Assembly (NCBI GenBank): GCA_938021445.1
Contig: CALIGR010000163.1
Location: forward strand, 1-6,317
Origin: an uncultured Candidatus Altimarinota bacterium
Lineage (GTDB): Bacteria; Patescibacteriota; Gracilibacteria; UBA4473
Reading direction: 5' to 3'
DNA: 6,317 nucleotides
Shown: positions 1-5,265 of the stretch, in pieces
Position numbering within the stretch: the first letter of the stretch is position 1
Layout: each line of letters begins with the position of its first letter
Position numbers and translations under genes: made by a program
Notes under the pieces: model-generated
What the model saw: the letters and a program-made list of their open reading frames with translations, nothing else
Told to the model about the DNA's origin: nothing
The model's database searches: none

Positions 1-420
1 TAGACACTGGACAACGGTTCCTGGCTTGCCTTCTGCCGCCATCAAGACCTCGTGCTGCTCTGGATCAATCGTCACTCCTGGTTCAGGTGAAATTTGGCTT
101 AAACCTTGAGATTCTAGGTTCTGAAAAAACTTAGCAATCACTGATTTCACCGCTTCATCACTAGAATGTTCTGCGCCTAGCTGAAGCTCCAAAAAGCTTG
201 GAAGTGCTTTTTTGAGAAACTCTGTGACCGCCAAACTTGACCATTTCATACGGTCTTCTGCTTGGCGTCGCTGAAAGTTTTGTAAATCGGCTAACGCTCG
301 AATCTTCGCTTCTTCTGATTGGCCTAACTGATCTTGTAGCTCTAGGGTTTGTGCTTCAAGTGACTCGACTTGCTCGGCGAGTTCACCAAGCGGTAAATCG
401 TTATCTTTTTTGTCTGACAT
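1..420 (-). CDS. grpE: GrpE, nucleotide exchange factor of DnaK (partial, C-terminus outside window)
   Basis: GrpE is the cytoplasmic nucleotide exchange factor that releases ADP from the DnaK (Hsp70) chaperone. Reading the minus strand from the ATG at 420 gives 140 uninterrupted residues to the window edge. Residues about 10-60 are charged and heptad-like, fitting the long GrpE helix. The segment RALADLQNFQRRQAEDR at 41-57 matches the family's conserved ADxxNxxRR region. IDPEQHEVLM at 118-127 followed by GKPGTVVQ at 131-138 is the C-terminal beta-domain signature that contacts DnaK. Typical GrpE proteins have 170-200 residues, so the last 30 or so lie beyond position 1. No Shine-Dalgarno sequence precedes the ATG, and no CIRCE heat-shock operator is visible upstream. 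dnaK or dnaJ may lie past the left edge, but that cannot be seen here. Confidence 0.93.
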   Translation of the reverse strand, partial: MSDKKDNDLPLGELAEQVESLEAQTLELQDQLGQSEEAKIRALADLQNFQRRQAEDRMKWSSLAVTEFLKKALPSFLELQLGAEHSSDEAVKSVIAKFFQNLESQGLSQISPEPGVTIDPEQHEVLMAAEGKPGTVVQCL

Positions 421-434
421 AGTGATTTGTAGAG

Positions 435-452
435 TAGAAATTTTTGTTTCTA
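435..452. promoter_or_regulatory. Inverted repeat TAGAAA-N6-TTTCTA upstream of grpE
   Basis: A perfect 6-base inverted repeat with a 6-base spacer ends 15 bases before the grpE ATG. On the minus strand it lies just downstream of TTGTCA (458-453), a 5/6 match to a -35 box, and would fall in the spacer before a weak TACTCT -10 (436-431). It could be an operator or a small leader hairpin. The region is A/T-rich, so chance is a real alternative. Confidence 0.25.
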
Positions 453-479
453 TGACAAGGCTTTGACTTTAATAAAAAA

Positions 480-485
480 ATTATA
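480..485 (-). promoter_or_regulatory. Possible -10 box (TATAAT) upstream of grpE
   Basis: The minus strand reads TATATAAT here, containing a perfect TATAAT about 60 bases upstream of the grpE start. No good -35 box lies 16-18 bases upstream; the best positions read AGGTTA or CAGGTT. It may be the grpE promoter with a leader of about 50 bases, or an A/T-rich coincidence. Confidence 0.25.
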
Positions 486-500
486 TAACTTTGAGGCATA

Positions 501-554
501 AATAACCTGAATCTTTCGTAGATGATATGGCATTAGAGCCTAAGACAGGTTATT
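501..554. repeat. Inverted repeat AATAACCTG / CAGGTTATT
   Basis: Perfect 9-base arms at 501-509 and 546-554 are separated by 36 bases. The right arm lies just inside the 3' end of the 540-926 gene, and the left arm is in the gap before grpE. As minus-strand RNA it could form a hairpin at the end of the upstream gene, but the loop is long and no T-tract follows directly, so it is not a classical terminator. It may be an operator pair or a processing structure. Confidence 0.3.
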
Positions 555-926
555 TTTTGTTTTTTCAAAACAACTAAGAAGGTAGTAGACTTTCGAGGTC
601 TTTTTTTGAACCAATACCACAGAAAACTTTCTACTCGAGAAGTTTCTGGATATTTCGATAAAGCAATCCTCTTCTTTATTTCTAATTTCTTCGATTTGAC
701 CCGCCTCTATAATTTCTGGCACAAACGGAATCATTAATAGCCTGCGCACCAACTCTTTAAGATTGCTTTTTCTACGTCTATGGTGCGCGATATGATCAAA
801 AAAACGCTTAGAAACTAAAACTTCTATATCTAAAATTTCTGAGCGTATGGGAGACAAAGATCTCAAATTAAAAAAAGCTCTCTTGGCCGACTGATTCAAA
901 AGACATAAGTCGACTTCGATTTTCAT
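540..926 (-). CDS. Small hypothetical protein, possibly BECR-fold nuclease/toxin-like
   Basis: This 128-residue soluble protein has no signal peptide or membrane segment. I chose the ATG at 926 because GAGAG lies 10 bases upstream of it; a TTG at 935 would add only MFC. The C-terminal half reads RFFDHIAHHRRR (41-52), then a helical stretch ending near IPFVPEII (66-73), then two likely beta strands, FSVVLVQ (101-107) and KVYYLLSCF (112-120). That order of H-rich helix, a 'fxP-ii' segment and a strand pair ending in a polar turn loosely recalls the barnase-EndoU-ColicinE5/D-RelE (BECR) phage nuclease families. It is a pattern impression, not a demonstrated homology. It is visibly A/T-rich. No partner antitoxin ORF is adjacent, and grpE lies 119 bases downstream on the same strand. 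Confidence 0.6.
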   Translation of the reverse strand: MKIEVDLCLLNQSAKRAFFNLRSLSPIRSEILDIEVLVSKRFFDHIAHHRRRKSNLKELVRRLLMIPFVPEIIEAGQIEEIRNKEEDCFIEISRNFSSRKFSVVLVQKKTSKVYYLLSCFEKTKNNLS

Positions 927-1029
927 ACAAAACAAGCTCTCAAAAAAAGCATAAAAATCAAACCCTCAAACTCAGCTAAACTTCAGGGAAAGCTTTAACC
1001 AGTCTAATCATGAAGCCGTCTACATTCGT

Positions 1030-1055
1030 TTTACAAAAAATATAGAAAATATAAA
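1030..1055 (+). promoter_or_regulatory. Candidate efp promoter in A/T-rich leader
   Basis: TTTACA at 1030-1035 (5/6 to the -35 consensus) and TATAAA at 1050-1055 (5/6 to the -10) precede efp. Their spacer is only 14 bases, shorter than the usual 16-18. An alternative pair is TCTACA at 1019-1024 with TATAGA at 1041-1046, spaced by 16. The exact boxes are uncertain, but a promoter somewhere in 1019-1060 is likely because efp has no upstream gene on its strand. Confidence 0.3.
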
Positions 1056-1081
1056 ATTCATACAAAAATTAAGAAAAAACT

Positions 1082-1642
1082 ATGCTTAACATCTCAGATC
1101 TCAAAACCGGTACCCATGTTCAGATTGATGGACAACCATACACCATCACCTGGAATCAGTTTAGTAAGACCGCCAGACAAGGAGGAAACATGAAAACAAA
1201 ACTCAAAAACTTACTCACCGGGAGTACGATGGAGCGAACGTTTTCTGGGTCTGAAAAAGTAGATCCAGCGGAGATCAATTATAAAAAAGCTCAGTTTCTT
1301 TATGCTAACGGTTCTGATTATGAATTCATGGACAACGAGACCTACGAGCAGATGGTCTTTACCGCCGAACAACTCGGGGAAAGCATTAGCTTTTTATCAG
1401 ACGGTATGGATGTTGATGTCCAGTACTTCAATGGCAACCCAATCAATGTCCAAGTCCCGGCTAAAATGACTTTCGAGATCACGGAAACCGAACCAGGCGT
1501 CAAAGGCAATACAGCCGGAAACGTAACCAAAGATGCCACGCTCGAAACTGGATACGTCATCAAGGTTCCACCATTTCTCAACAAAGGCGACAAAGTCATC
1601 GTTAACACTCTTAGTGGGGAATACGTTGAACGAGCGAAGTAA
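1082..1642 (+). CDS. efp: Elongation factor P, Arg32-type tip
   Basis: EF-P binds the ribosome between the P and E sites and rescues stalling at consecutive prolines. The 186-residue length is standard, with the N-terminal KOW-like domain at about 1-63, the first OB domain at 64-127 and the C-terminal OB domain at 128-186. The C-terminal segment 150-169 fits the EF-P family signature (K150, A152, G157, VP162-163, G169). The domain I loop aligns with E. coli EF-P without gaps and has Arg32 where E. coli has the lysylated Lys34. The surrounding FSKTAR plus KTKLKNLLTG closely resembles the Pseudomonas Arg32 class, which the glycosyltransferase EarP rhamnosylates. No earP is in the window. AAGAAA ahead of the ATG is a weak ribosome site. 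The stop is one base from the convergent gene's stop. Confidence 0.97.
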   Translation: MLNISDLKTGTHVQIDGQPYTITWNQFSKTARQGGNMKTKLKNLLTGSTMERTFSGSEKVDPAEINYKKAQFLYANGSDYEFMDNETYEQMVFTAEQLGESISFLSDGMDVDVQYFNGNPINVQVPAKMTFEITETEPGVKGNTAGNVTKDATLETGYVIKVPPFLNKGDKVIVNTLSGEYVERAK

Positions 1643-1643
1643 A

Positions 1644-2612
1644 TTAGGCCGCTAACGAACGAACTCCACCGGCTTCATCTAGCCCCGCTGGTTTGATTAC
1701 GACAAAAGAAGTGTCAGCCTCTCTCCAGAGTTCTTGTAGTGTTGAGTAGGGCTCTGACTGGCCTCCTGGTGTTTGAAGTTTTTCTTCAAAATGACCAGCG
1801 CCTAAAACGAAGGTCACAGAAGGATTCGTAGCGCCTACTTTATCCACGACATCTTGAATTGAATGCTGCCTTAAAGCAATGGCCCAAAGGCTTAACTGCT
1901 CTTGTGCTCTATTAAGAGCATCCATAGTAGAATCAAAATCTACCATAATTGGATCACCATTAAAAACTTCAATGAGTGCTTCGCGAATATATTGACGAGT
2001 AAGACCAGTGCCAGTTATAAAATTTTGAAATTCTGATATTGGCATTCCATTCGGAAACCTAGATTGCAAATTCGCCCCTAAACCAGGGGTCCTTATCGTC
2101 AACTTTAATAGATCGGTGATTTCATTAAAAAAGCTAAACTCGTTAAACACTAGTGGTTCTTCTAAACCATAAATATTTAGTTTTGAGGTCGCGCGACAAA
2201 AAAGAAGAAAGCCCCACTTTTCCTCAAACGAAAGACTTTGATGTCTATGCTTCGACCTCATCTGCTCTACTTTTGAACGTATCCCTCTAATTGGACTGCC
2301 CGTATTTTCCAGGCCTTCTATCATGATATTACTTGAAATTTCTGCTCGTTGAAGATCCTTAAATACTCTTGCCACGTTTAACTGATGCTGTAATAGTTTT
2401 TCTTTCTCTCCCAATGAATAAACGTGCCCTCCTGCGTGCACCTGCTTTATTCCGATCGCCACATAAGGAGAGCTTCCTAAATGTGAATCAACTACACGAC
2501 CGTAATGCCCAAAACCTCTATTCTCAATATCATCTACATGGAACCGAGCTAAATTTACCGCCTCTGCGTGCTCCGCTGCTTCGTCTACTGGTGATTGTCT
2601 TAAGCTAAGCAT
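1644..2612 (-). CDS. Hypothetical protein with TraB/Tiki/ChaN-like motifs
   Basis: This 322-residue soluble protein has no clear signal peptide or membrane helix. Several elements appear in the order seen in the TraB/Tiki/ChaN (EreA-like) superfamily: IGIKQVHAGG at 53-62 (hydrophobic strand ending in Gln-x-His), a long helix from about 66 to 90, IMIEGL at 96-101 (strand ending in Glu-Gly), LNIYGLEEP at 145-153, a long helical middle, and VTFVLGAGHFE at 266-276 (strand plus Gly-x-Gly-His). Known members include Tiki metalloproteases, TraB pheromone-control proteins and haem-binding ChaN, so a metal- or ligand-dependent hydrolase is possible but not shown. The gene starts 12 bases after the stop of the 428-residue gene, with no Shine-Dalgarno sequence, which suggests co-transcription. 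Its stop lies one base from the efp stop. Confidence 0.8.
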   Translation of the reverse strand: MLSLRQSPVDEAAEHAEAVNLARFHVDDIENRGFGHYGRVVDSHLGSSPYVAIGIKQVHAGGHVYSLGEKEKLLQHQLNVARVFKDLQRAEISSNIMIEGLENTGSPIRGIRSKVEQMRSKHRHQSLSFEEKWGFLLFCRATSKLNIYGLEEPLVFNEFSFFNEITDLLKLTIRTPGLGANLQSRFPNGMPISEFQNFITGTGLTRQYIREALIEVFNGDPIMVDFDSTMDALNRAQEQLSLWAIALRQHSIQDVVDKVGATNPSVTFVLGAGHFEEKLQTPGGQSEPYSTLQELWREADTSFVVIKPAGLDEAGGVRSLAA

Positions 2613-2624
2613 TGGAAAATTATT

Positions 2625-3911
2625 TTAGGCCACTTCCGCAAAAGAAACTTTTTGCATTGCTGCCGCTTTATCTGCGCTTCCAGAATCGTTCAGGATTTTG
2701 ACTAATTCATCTCGAGTAGATTCAAATGGAACAACACGTTTAACCGCATCGAGTCGTTTTTTCTTTTCTCCTTCTTGATCTGGAACCGTCAATTGTGCTT
2801 CTTTAAGGATGCCCGAAACCTTATCTACGCAATCAGCCGAATCTTTTAAAAACTTCTCAATCTCCCCATCTTCTTTCCCAGCCTTTTTCATTACGTCTAC
2901 CACTTTAGATCGTGGATCATCATGCAAGCATAAAATACTGGCATCGAGTTTACCAGCATCATACAGAGTCCCATGCCCCTTAAGAGCTTCTGAGGCTAAT
3001 TTTGATACGAGTTTCACTGCGGCCTTTGCCTTGGGGGTTTCTTGCTGCTCTTCTGAAAGATTCGGAATTTCTACCTCTCCGGTAAGGGTTTTTGTTTCAA
3101 CCCCTTTAGGCGTTTTGTTTATATCAAAACGTCCATCAATTTTGACGGCCTGATCTTCTCCTATTTTTTTATAGATTTTTTGGGCGGTTTCCGCGTCAAT
3201 ACCCTTCAATATTTCAGTTAAATTAAAAGCGTTATAAACCGTAGGTGGCACCCACTCATACCCCATGAAGTAACGCGTCATCTGACCGTACTTTCCGTCT
3301 AAATCACTTTTAAGCTGATCAATAACCGTTGTTATACTCTTTTCTGGGTTTTCACCTTCTGCTCCTCGTGTTTTTGCGGCAAAAGAAAGTTTAGCTCTTT
3401 TGTTTGGGGTCTTTGGATCTGGGGCACCTTTAATATCAATGGCAATGGGTCTCGCTCCGTCTTCTTGCACCTTGTCTCGGGCATCAAAAGTTCTGAACTG
3501 CTGCCACGCAGATAAGTCTTTTCTAGCTATATCGGCCTTAAGTTTCTCAAAAAGCTCTTGGTTATTAGGTTTTAAATTATGTGTTTCGACCAGTTCTACA
3601 ATTTTTCTTGCATTCTCAATACTCTGCTCAAAATAAATCTGCTCGTAGTTAACCGCGTCCGACTCTCCTAAGACAACATTTCCATAATTCAAATGTGGCA
3701 ACCCTTTATACCCTTCCAGCGAAGGGGGCAAACTATCTTCACCAACTGGCGTTCTTAATAATTCGTTTAAACGTTCCCTACGCTTTGCATCACCACCCTC
3801 TCCTTGCTCAATCGAACGCTTCATCAAATCAACAATCACGCTGTTTTGATCAAAAAGCACTGGTGCCTCAATCTCATCAACCGCCTTACCCTGTTCTGTG
3901 ATGTTTGCCAT
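2625..3911 (-). CDS. Hypothetical soluble protein, 428 residues, first gene of a two-gene operon
   Basis: I do not recognise this protein. It is hydrophilic and highly charged, with no signal peptide, no membrane segment and no internal repeats that I can see. The middle (about 131-220) looks most like a folded core: SAWQQFRTFDARDK at 134-147, PIAIDIKG at 155-162, then YGQMTRYFMGYEWVPP at about 209-224. The C-terminal third (about 300-410) is rich in Lys and Glu and probably helical, with two cysteines (SILCLHDD and SADCVDK) whose role is unknown. The ATG at 3911 is well placed behind a strong promoter (3934-3961, minus strand) with a leader of only about 15 bases and no strong ribosome site. 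The TraB/Tiki-like gene follows after 12 bases, so the two are probably one transcript. No function can be assigned from the sequence. Confidence 0.85.
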   Translation of the reverse strand: MANITEQGKAVDEIEAPVLFDQNSVIVDLMKRSIEQGEGGDAKRRERLNELLRTPVGEDSLPPSLEGYKGLPHLNYGNVVLGESDAVNYEQIYFEQSIENARKIVELVETHNLKPNNQELFEKLKADIARKDLSAWQQFRTFDARDKVQEDGARPIAIDIKGAPDPKTPNKRAKLSFAAKTRGAEGENPEKSITTVIDQLKSDLDGKYGQMTRYFMGYEWVPPTVYNAFNLTEILKGIDAETAQKIYKKIGEDQAVKIDGRFDINKTPKGVETKTLTGEVEIPNLSEEQQETPKAKAAVKLVSKLASEALKGHGTLYDAGKLDASILCLHDDPRSKVVDVMKKAGKEDGEIEKFLKDSADCVDKVSGILKEAQLTVPDQEGEKKKRLDAVKRVVPFESTRDELVKILNDSGSADKAAAMQKVSFAEVA

Positions 3912-3933
3912 CTAAAGTAATTATATTTATCTT

Positions 3934-3961
3934 TTTATACAATTTATATAAGAAATGTCAA
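3934..3961 (-). promoter_or_regulatory. Sigma70-type promoter of the minus-strand operon
   Basis: On the minus strand a perfect TTGACA -35 (3961-3956) is followed after 16 bases by TATAAA (3939-3934), a 5/6 match to the -10 box. Transcription would start near 3927, giving a leader of about 15 bases to the ATG at 3911. It is one of the two best promoters in the window and implies good expression of the two unassigned genes. Confidence 0.7.
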
Positions 3962-4009
3962 ATCCATGTCATCACTCTTAAGCACTAACCCACTCAAAAC
4001 CCTTTTACT

Positions 4010-4037
4010 TTGACAAACACGCCTGCGAGTCTATATT
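4010..4037 (+). promoter_or_regulatory. Sigma70-type promoter of tRNA-fMet
   Basis: A perfect TTGACA at 4010-4015 and TATATT at 4032-4037 (5/6) are spaced by 16 bases. Transcription would start near 4044, about 14 bases before the mature tRNA 5' end. A C-rich stretch lies between the -10 box and the likely start point. It diverges from the minus-strand operon promoter, with 48 bases between the two -35 boxes. Confidence 0.75.
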
Positions 4038-4057
4038 CCCCCAGCTCTTCCAACGAA

Positions 4058-4132
4058 CGCGGAGTAGAGCAGTGGTAGCTCGTCGGGCTCATAACCCGAA
4101 GGCCGTAGGTTCGAATCCTACCTCCGCAACCA
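4058..4132 (+). tRNA. Initiator tRNA-fMet (anticodon CAU)
   Basis: The cloverleaf folds cleanly: acceptor CGCGGAG pairs with CTCCGCA at 4122-4128, D stem GAGC/GCTC, anticodon stem TCGGG/CCCGA, T stem GTAGG/CCTAC with loop TTCGAAT, then A73 and an encoded CCA (4130-4132). The anticodon CAT is at 4090-4092. Three hallmarks show this is the initiator and not elongator Met or Ile2: the unpaired C1-A72 end, the three G-C pairs below the anticodon loop, and the A11-U24 pair in the D stem. The anticodon arm is identical to E. coli tRNA-fMet. The D loop is short. Confidence 0.97.
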
Positions 4133-4141
4133 AACAAAAAT

Positions 4142-4175
4142 CAGTGTGCACGAAGTGTATGCTGTTTTTTGTTTT
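4142..4175 (+). terminator. Rho-independent terminator after tRNA-fMet
   Basis: A 10-base-pair stem (4142-4151 with 4155-4164, including three G-U pairs) closes a GAA loop and is followed directly by TTTTTTG and TTTT. It begins 10 bases after the encoded CCA, so tRNA-fMet is a single-gene transcript. Confidence 0.85.
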
Positions 4176-4276
4176 GTCCAAGTCAGCCATAACACGTGAA
4201 ACTGGATACTTGACTTACCTCTAATTAATGATTATTCATATTCTGATTTTTAAAAAAGCAATTAATTACTTAATTA
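4176..4276 (+). promoter_or_regulatory. Gap ahead of the cupin gene, with a weak promoter and a start-codon palindrome
   Basis: TTGACT at 4210-4215 (5/6) with TATTCA at 4233-4238 (3/6), spaced by 17, is a weak promoter candidate. TAATTAATGA occurs twice, at 4222-4231 and 4271-4280. The second copy is half of a palindrome, ATTAATTA-CT-TAATTAAT (4261-4278), that overlaps the ATG of the downstream gene. No purine-rich ribosome site is present. A regulator or an RNA hairpin could act here, but A/T-rich chance remains possible. Confidence 0.3.
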
Positions 4277-4963
4277 ATGAATAGAATCGAACAAGTTCGA
4301 ACTGATATTGAAACAAGAACTCTTTCGCGATCTAATAATTGTAGGGAGTTTTGTCTTTCAATCACACAAGATGTTCCACTAATAATTAATGAACTCTTAA
4401 ATACCCCATTTGATAAATGGGCTTCCGAATTTGGAGTCAGAAAAACTCCTGCTGGATTCATCACTTTTAACCTAGCTAGTATCCCTGATTCGGGGAGGGC
4501 TTCCCCTCGAGTAAGGCTTCACTTATGGCCTGAGAAAGAAAGTGAAGATGTTCATATTCATAACCATGGTTGGCCTTTCGCATCTGCGACTATAGCTGGA
4601 AATATTGATCATCGGATGTTTCAATTAGCTGAAGGAGCAACACATCATCACTACAAAGTGGCTCGTGGTAAAGATGGTTATGACTATGCTGAGGAGCCAA
4701 AAACAGGGGTTTCTTTCGAAAGGTCGGTAAACGTACCAAAAGATGGAATGATGAAGATGGAGCATGATGAACTTCATACAGTTAGAACCGCAGCAGATAC
4801 TACAACGCTTTTAGTGCAAGGGGTTAGGCAAATGAGCCGATCAGATGTGGTTTTTCATGAACCAATTGTTCAAAATGCAGTGAATCATGAAATAGCAGGA
4901 GCCTCTTCTGATGAGTCTATAAAGGCAAGATTAGAGGAAGTTCGAGATAGTATACTTGCTTAA
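4277..4963 (+). CDS. Cupin-like (RmlC-type fold) protein, function unknown
   Basis: This 228-residue soluble protein looks like a single-domain cupin resembling cysteine-dioxygenase-type barrels. RVRLHLW (78-84) leads into DVHIHNHGWPFASATIAG (91-108), a metal-site strand pair with His93, His95 and His97 and the closing Gly108 of a cupin motif 1; the usual Glu is not obvious. The stretch HHHYK (123-127) lies on the following strands. VPKDGMMKMEHDELHTV (153-169) resembles cupin motif 2, with Pro154, Gly157, His163 and His167. A mononuclear metal centre is therefore likely. The substrate cannot be told from the sequence. The ATG at 4277 is the first in frame and lacks a Shine-Dalgarno sequence. 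The gene lies between two tRNA genes and ends 36 bases before tRNA-Leu, so read-through into the tRNA is possible. Confidence 0.85.
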   Translation: MNRIEQVRTDIETRTLSRSNNCREFCLSITQDVPLIINELLNTPFDKWASEFGVRKTPAGFITFNLASIPDSGRASPRVRLHLWPEKESEDVHIHNHGWPFASATIAGNIDHRMFQLAEGATHHHYKVARGKDGYDYAEEPKTGVSFERSVNVPKDGMMKMEHDELHTVRTAADTTTLLVQGVRQMSRSDVVFHEPIVQNAVNHEIAGASSDESIKARLEEVRDSILA

Positions 4964-4999
4964 TCCAAAATCTTTGATAAATTTTTGCTCGCTCTTTAC

Positions 5000-5089
5000 G
5001 CACGAGTGGCGGAATTGGTAGACGCGCTAGCTTGAGGGGCTAGTGGGATAATTTTTCCCGTGGAAGTTCGAGTCTTCTCTCGTGCACCA
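5000..5089 (+). tRNA. tRNA-Leu (anticodon GAG)
   Basis: This is a class II tRNA. The acceptor arm GCACGAG (5000-5006) pairs with CTCGTGC (5079-5085), followed by A73 and an encoded CCA (5087-5089). The anticodon stem CTAGC/GCTAG encloses TTGAGGG, with anticodon GAG at 5034-5036. The long variable arm forms a GGGA/TCCC hairpin around 5045-5058, as required for tRNA-Leu. The T arm is GGAAG-TTCGAGT-CTTCT with one G-U pair. No strong promoter is visible in the 36 bases upstream, so it may be transcribed together with the cupin gene. Confidence 0.96.
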
Positions 5090-5250
5090 AAATAGTTTTT
5101 ACGCATTCATGTGTGTAAAAACTATTTTTGATTTAAGAAGACGAGAACTTTTTAGAAGTTCGCTCTAGTCGCCATCGAGTAAAACGAGATGTGCAGATAG
5201 CTCAGCGTTGCCTCAAGTATTGAGGCATAAGCTGTGTCTCTCTCGTGCAC
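5076..5250 (+). repeat. Direct repeat of the tRNA-Leu 3' end (12 bases)
   Basis: TCTCTCGTGCAC occurs at 5076-5087, inside the tRNA-Leu T stem/acceptor/CC end, and again at 5239-5250. Allowing one extra T, the match extends leftward by GTC. The copies are 163 bases apart. Repeats of a tRNA 3' end are typical of integrase attachment sites, but no integrase gene is seen and the interval is very short. Confidence 0.5.
5089..5129 (+). terminator. Strong terminator after tRNA-Leu
   Basis: Fourteen perfect base pairs (5089-5102 with 5115-5128) plus three more (5103-5105 with 5112-5114) close a 6-base loop. The arm ends in a T-run at 5125-5129. Because the stem is A-rich on the left and T-rich on the right it may act in both directions, but it lies about 140 bases beyond the end of the convergent ftsB-like gene. 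Confidence 0.85.
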
Positions 5251-5265
5251 ACAAATCATTTCCCC
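5130..5265. other. Structured non-coding gap between tRNA-Leu and the ftsB-like gene
   Basis: No credible ORF lies here. A hairpin GAACTT-N5-AAGTTC occupies 5145-5161. A three-tier nested stem-loop spans 5184-5246: ACGAGA/TCTCGT (5184-5189 with 5241-5246), CAGC/GCTG (5203-5206 with 5231-5234), and TGCCTCA/TGAGGCA (5209-5215 with 5221-5227) around a 5-base loop. No T-run follows on either strand, so it is not an ordinary terminator. The right edge repeats 12 bases of the tRNA-Leu 3' end. It may be a small structured RNA, a tRNA-derived scar, or an RNA 3' end for the convergent gene. Confidence 0.45.

Noticed and set aside
237..422. Plus-strand ORF of 61 codons
   Set aside because: It lies antisense to grpE, whose minus-strand reading gives clear family motifs.
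421..539. CIRCE heat-shock operator
   Set aside because: The TTAGCACTC-N9-GAGTGCTAA pattern is absent.
1342..1608. Minus-strand ORF of 88 codons inside efp
   Set aside because: It is the antisense shadow of a certain efp gene and has no ribosome site or recognisable motif.
1644..2612. EarP, the EF-P arginine rhamnosyltransferase, next to efp
   Set aside because: The protein shows no GT-B glycosyltransferase features, and its motifs fit the TraB/Tiki/ChaN group better.
2369..3901. Several plus-strand ORFs (2369-2608, 2809-3153, 3400-3636, 3695-3901)
   Set aside because: All are opposite the two long minus-strand genes; their Ser/Cys/Leu-rich translations are typical of reverse-frame shadows.
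4270..4464. Minus-strand ORF of 64 codons
   Set aside because: It is antisense to the cupin gene, which has coherent metal-site motifs.
5209..5227. Terminator for the ftsB-like gene
   Set aside because: The 7-base-pair stem is good, but no T-run follows it on either strand.
5205..5231. Second tRNA in the gap after tRNA-Leu
   Set aside because: The 5-base stem with a 7-base loop lacks U33 on both strands and no acceptor, D or T arm can be built around it.
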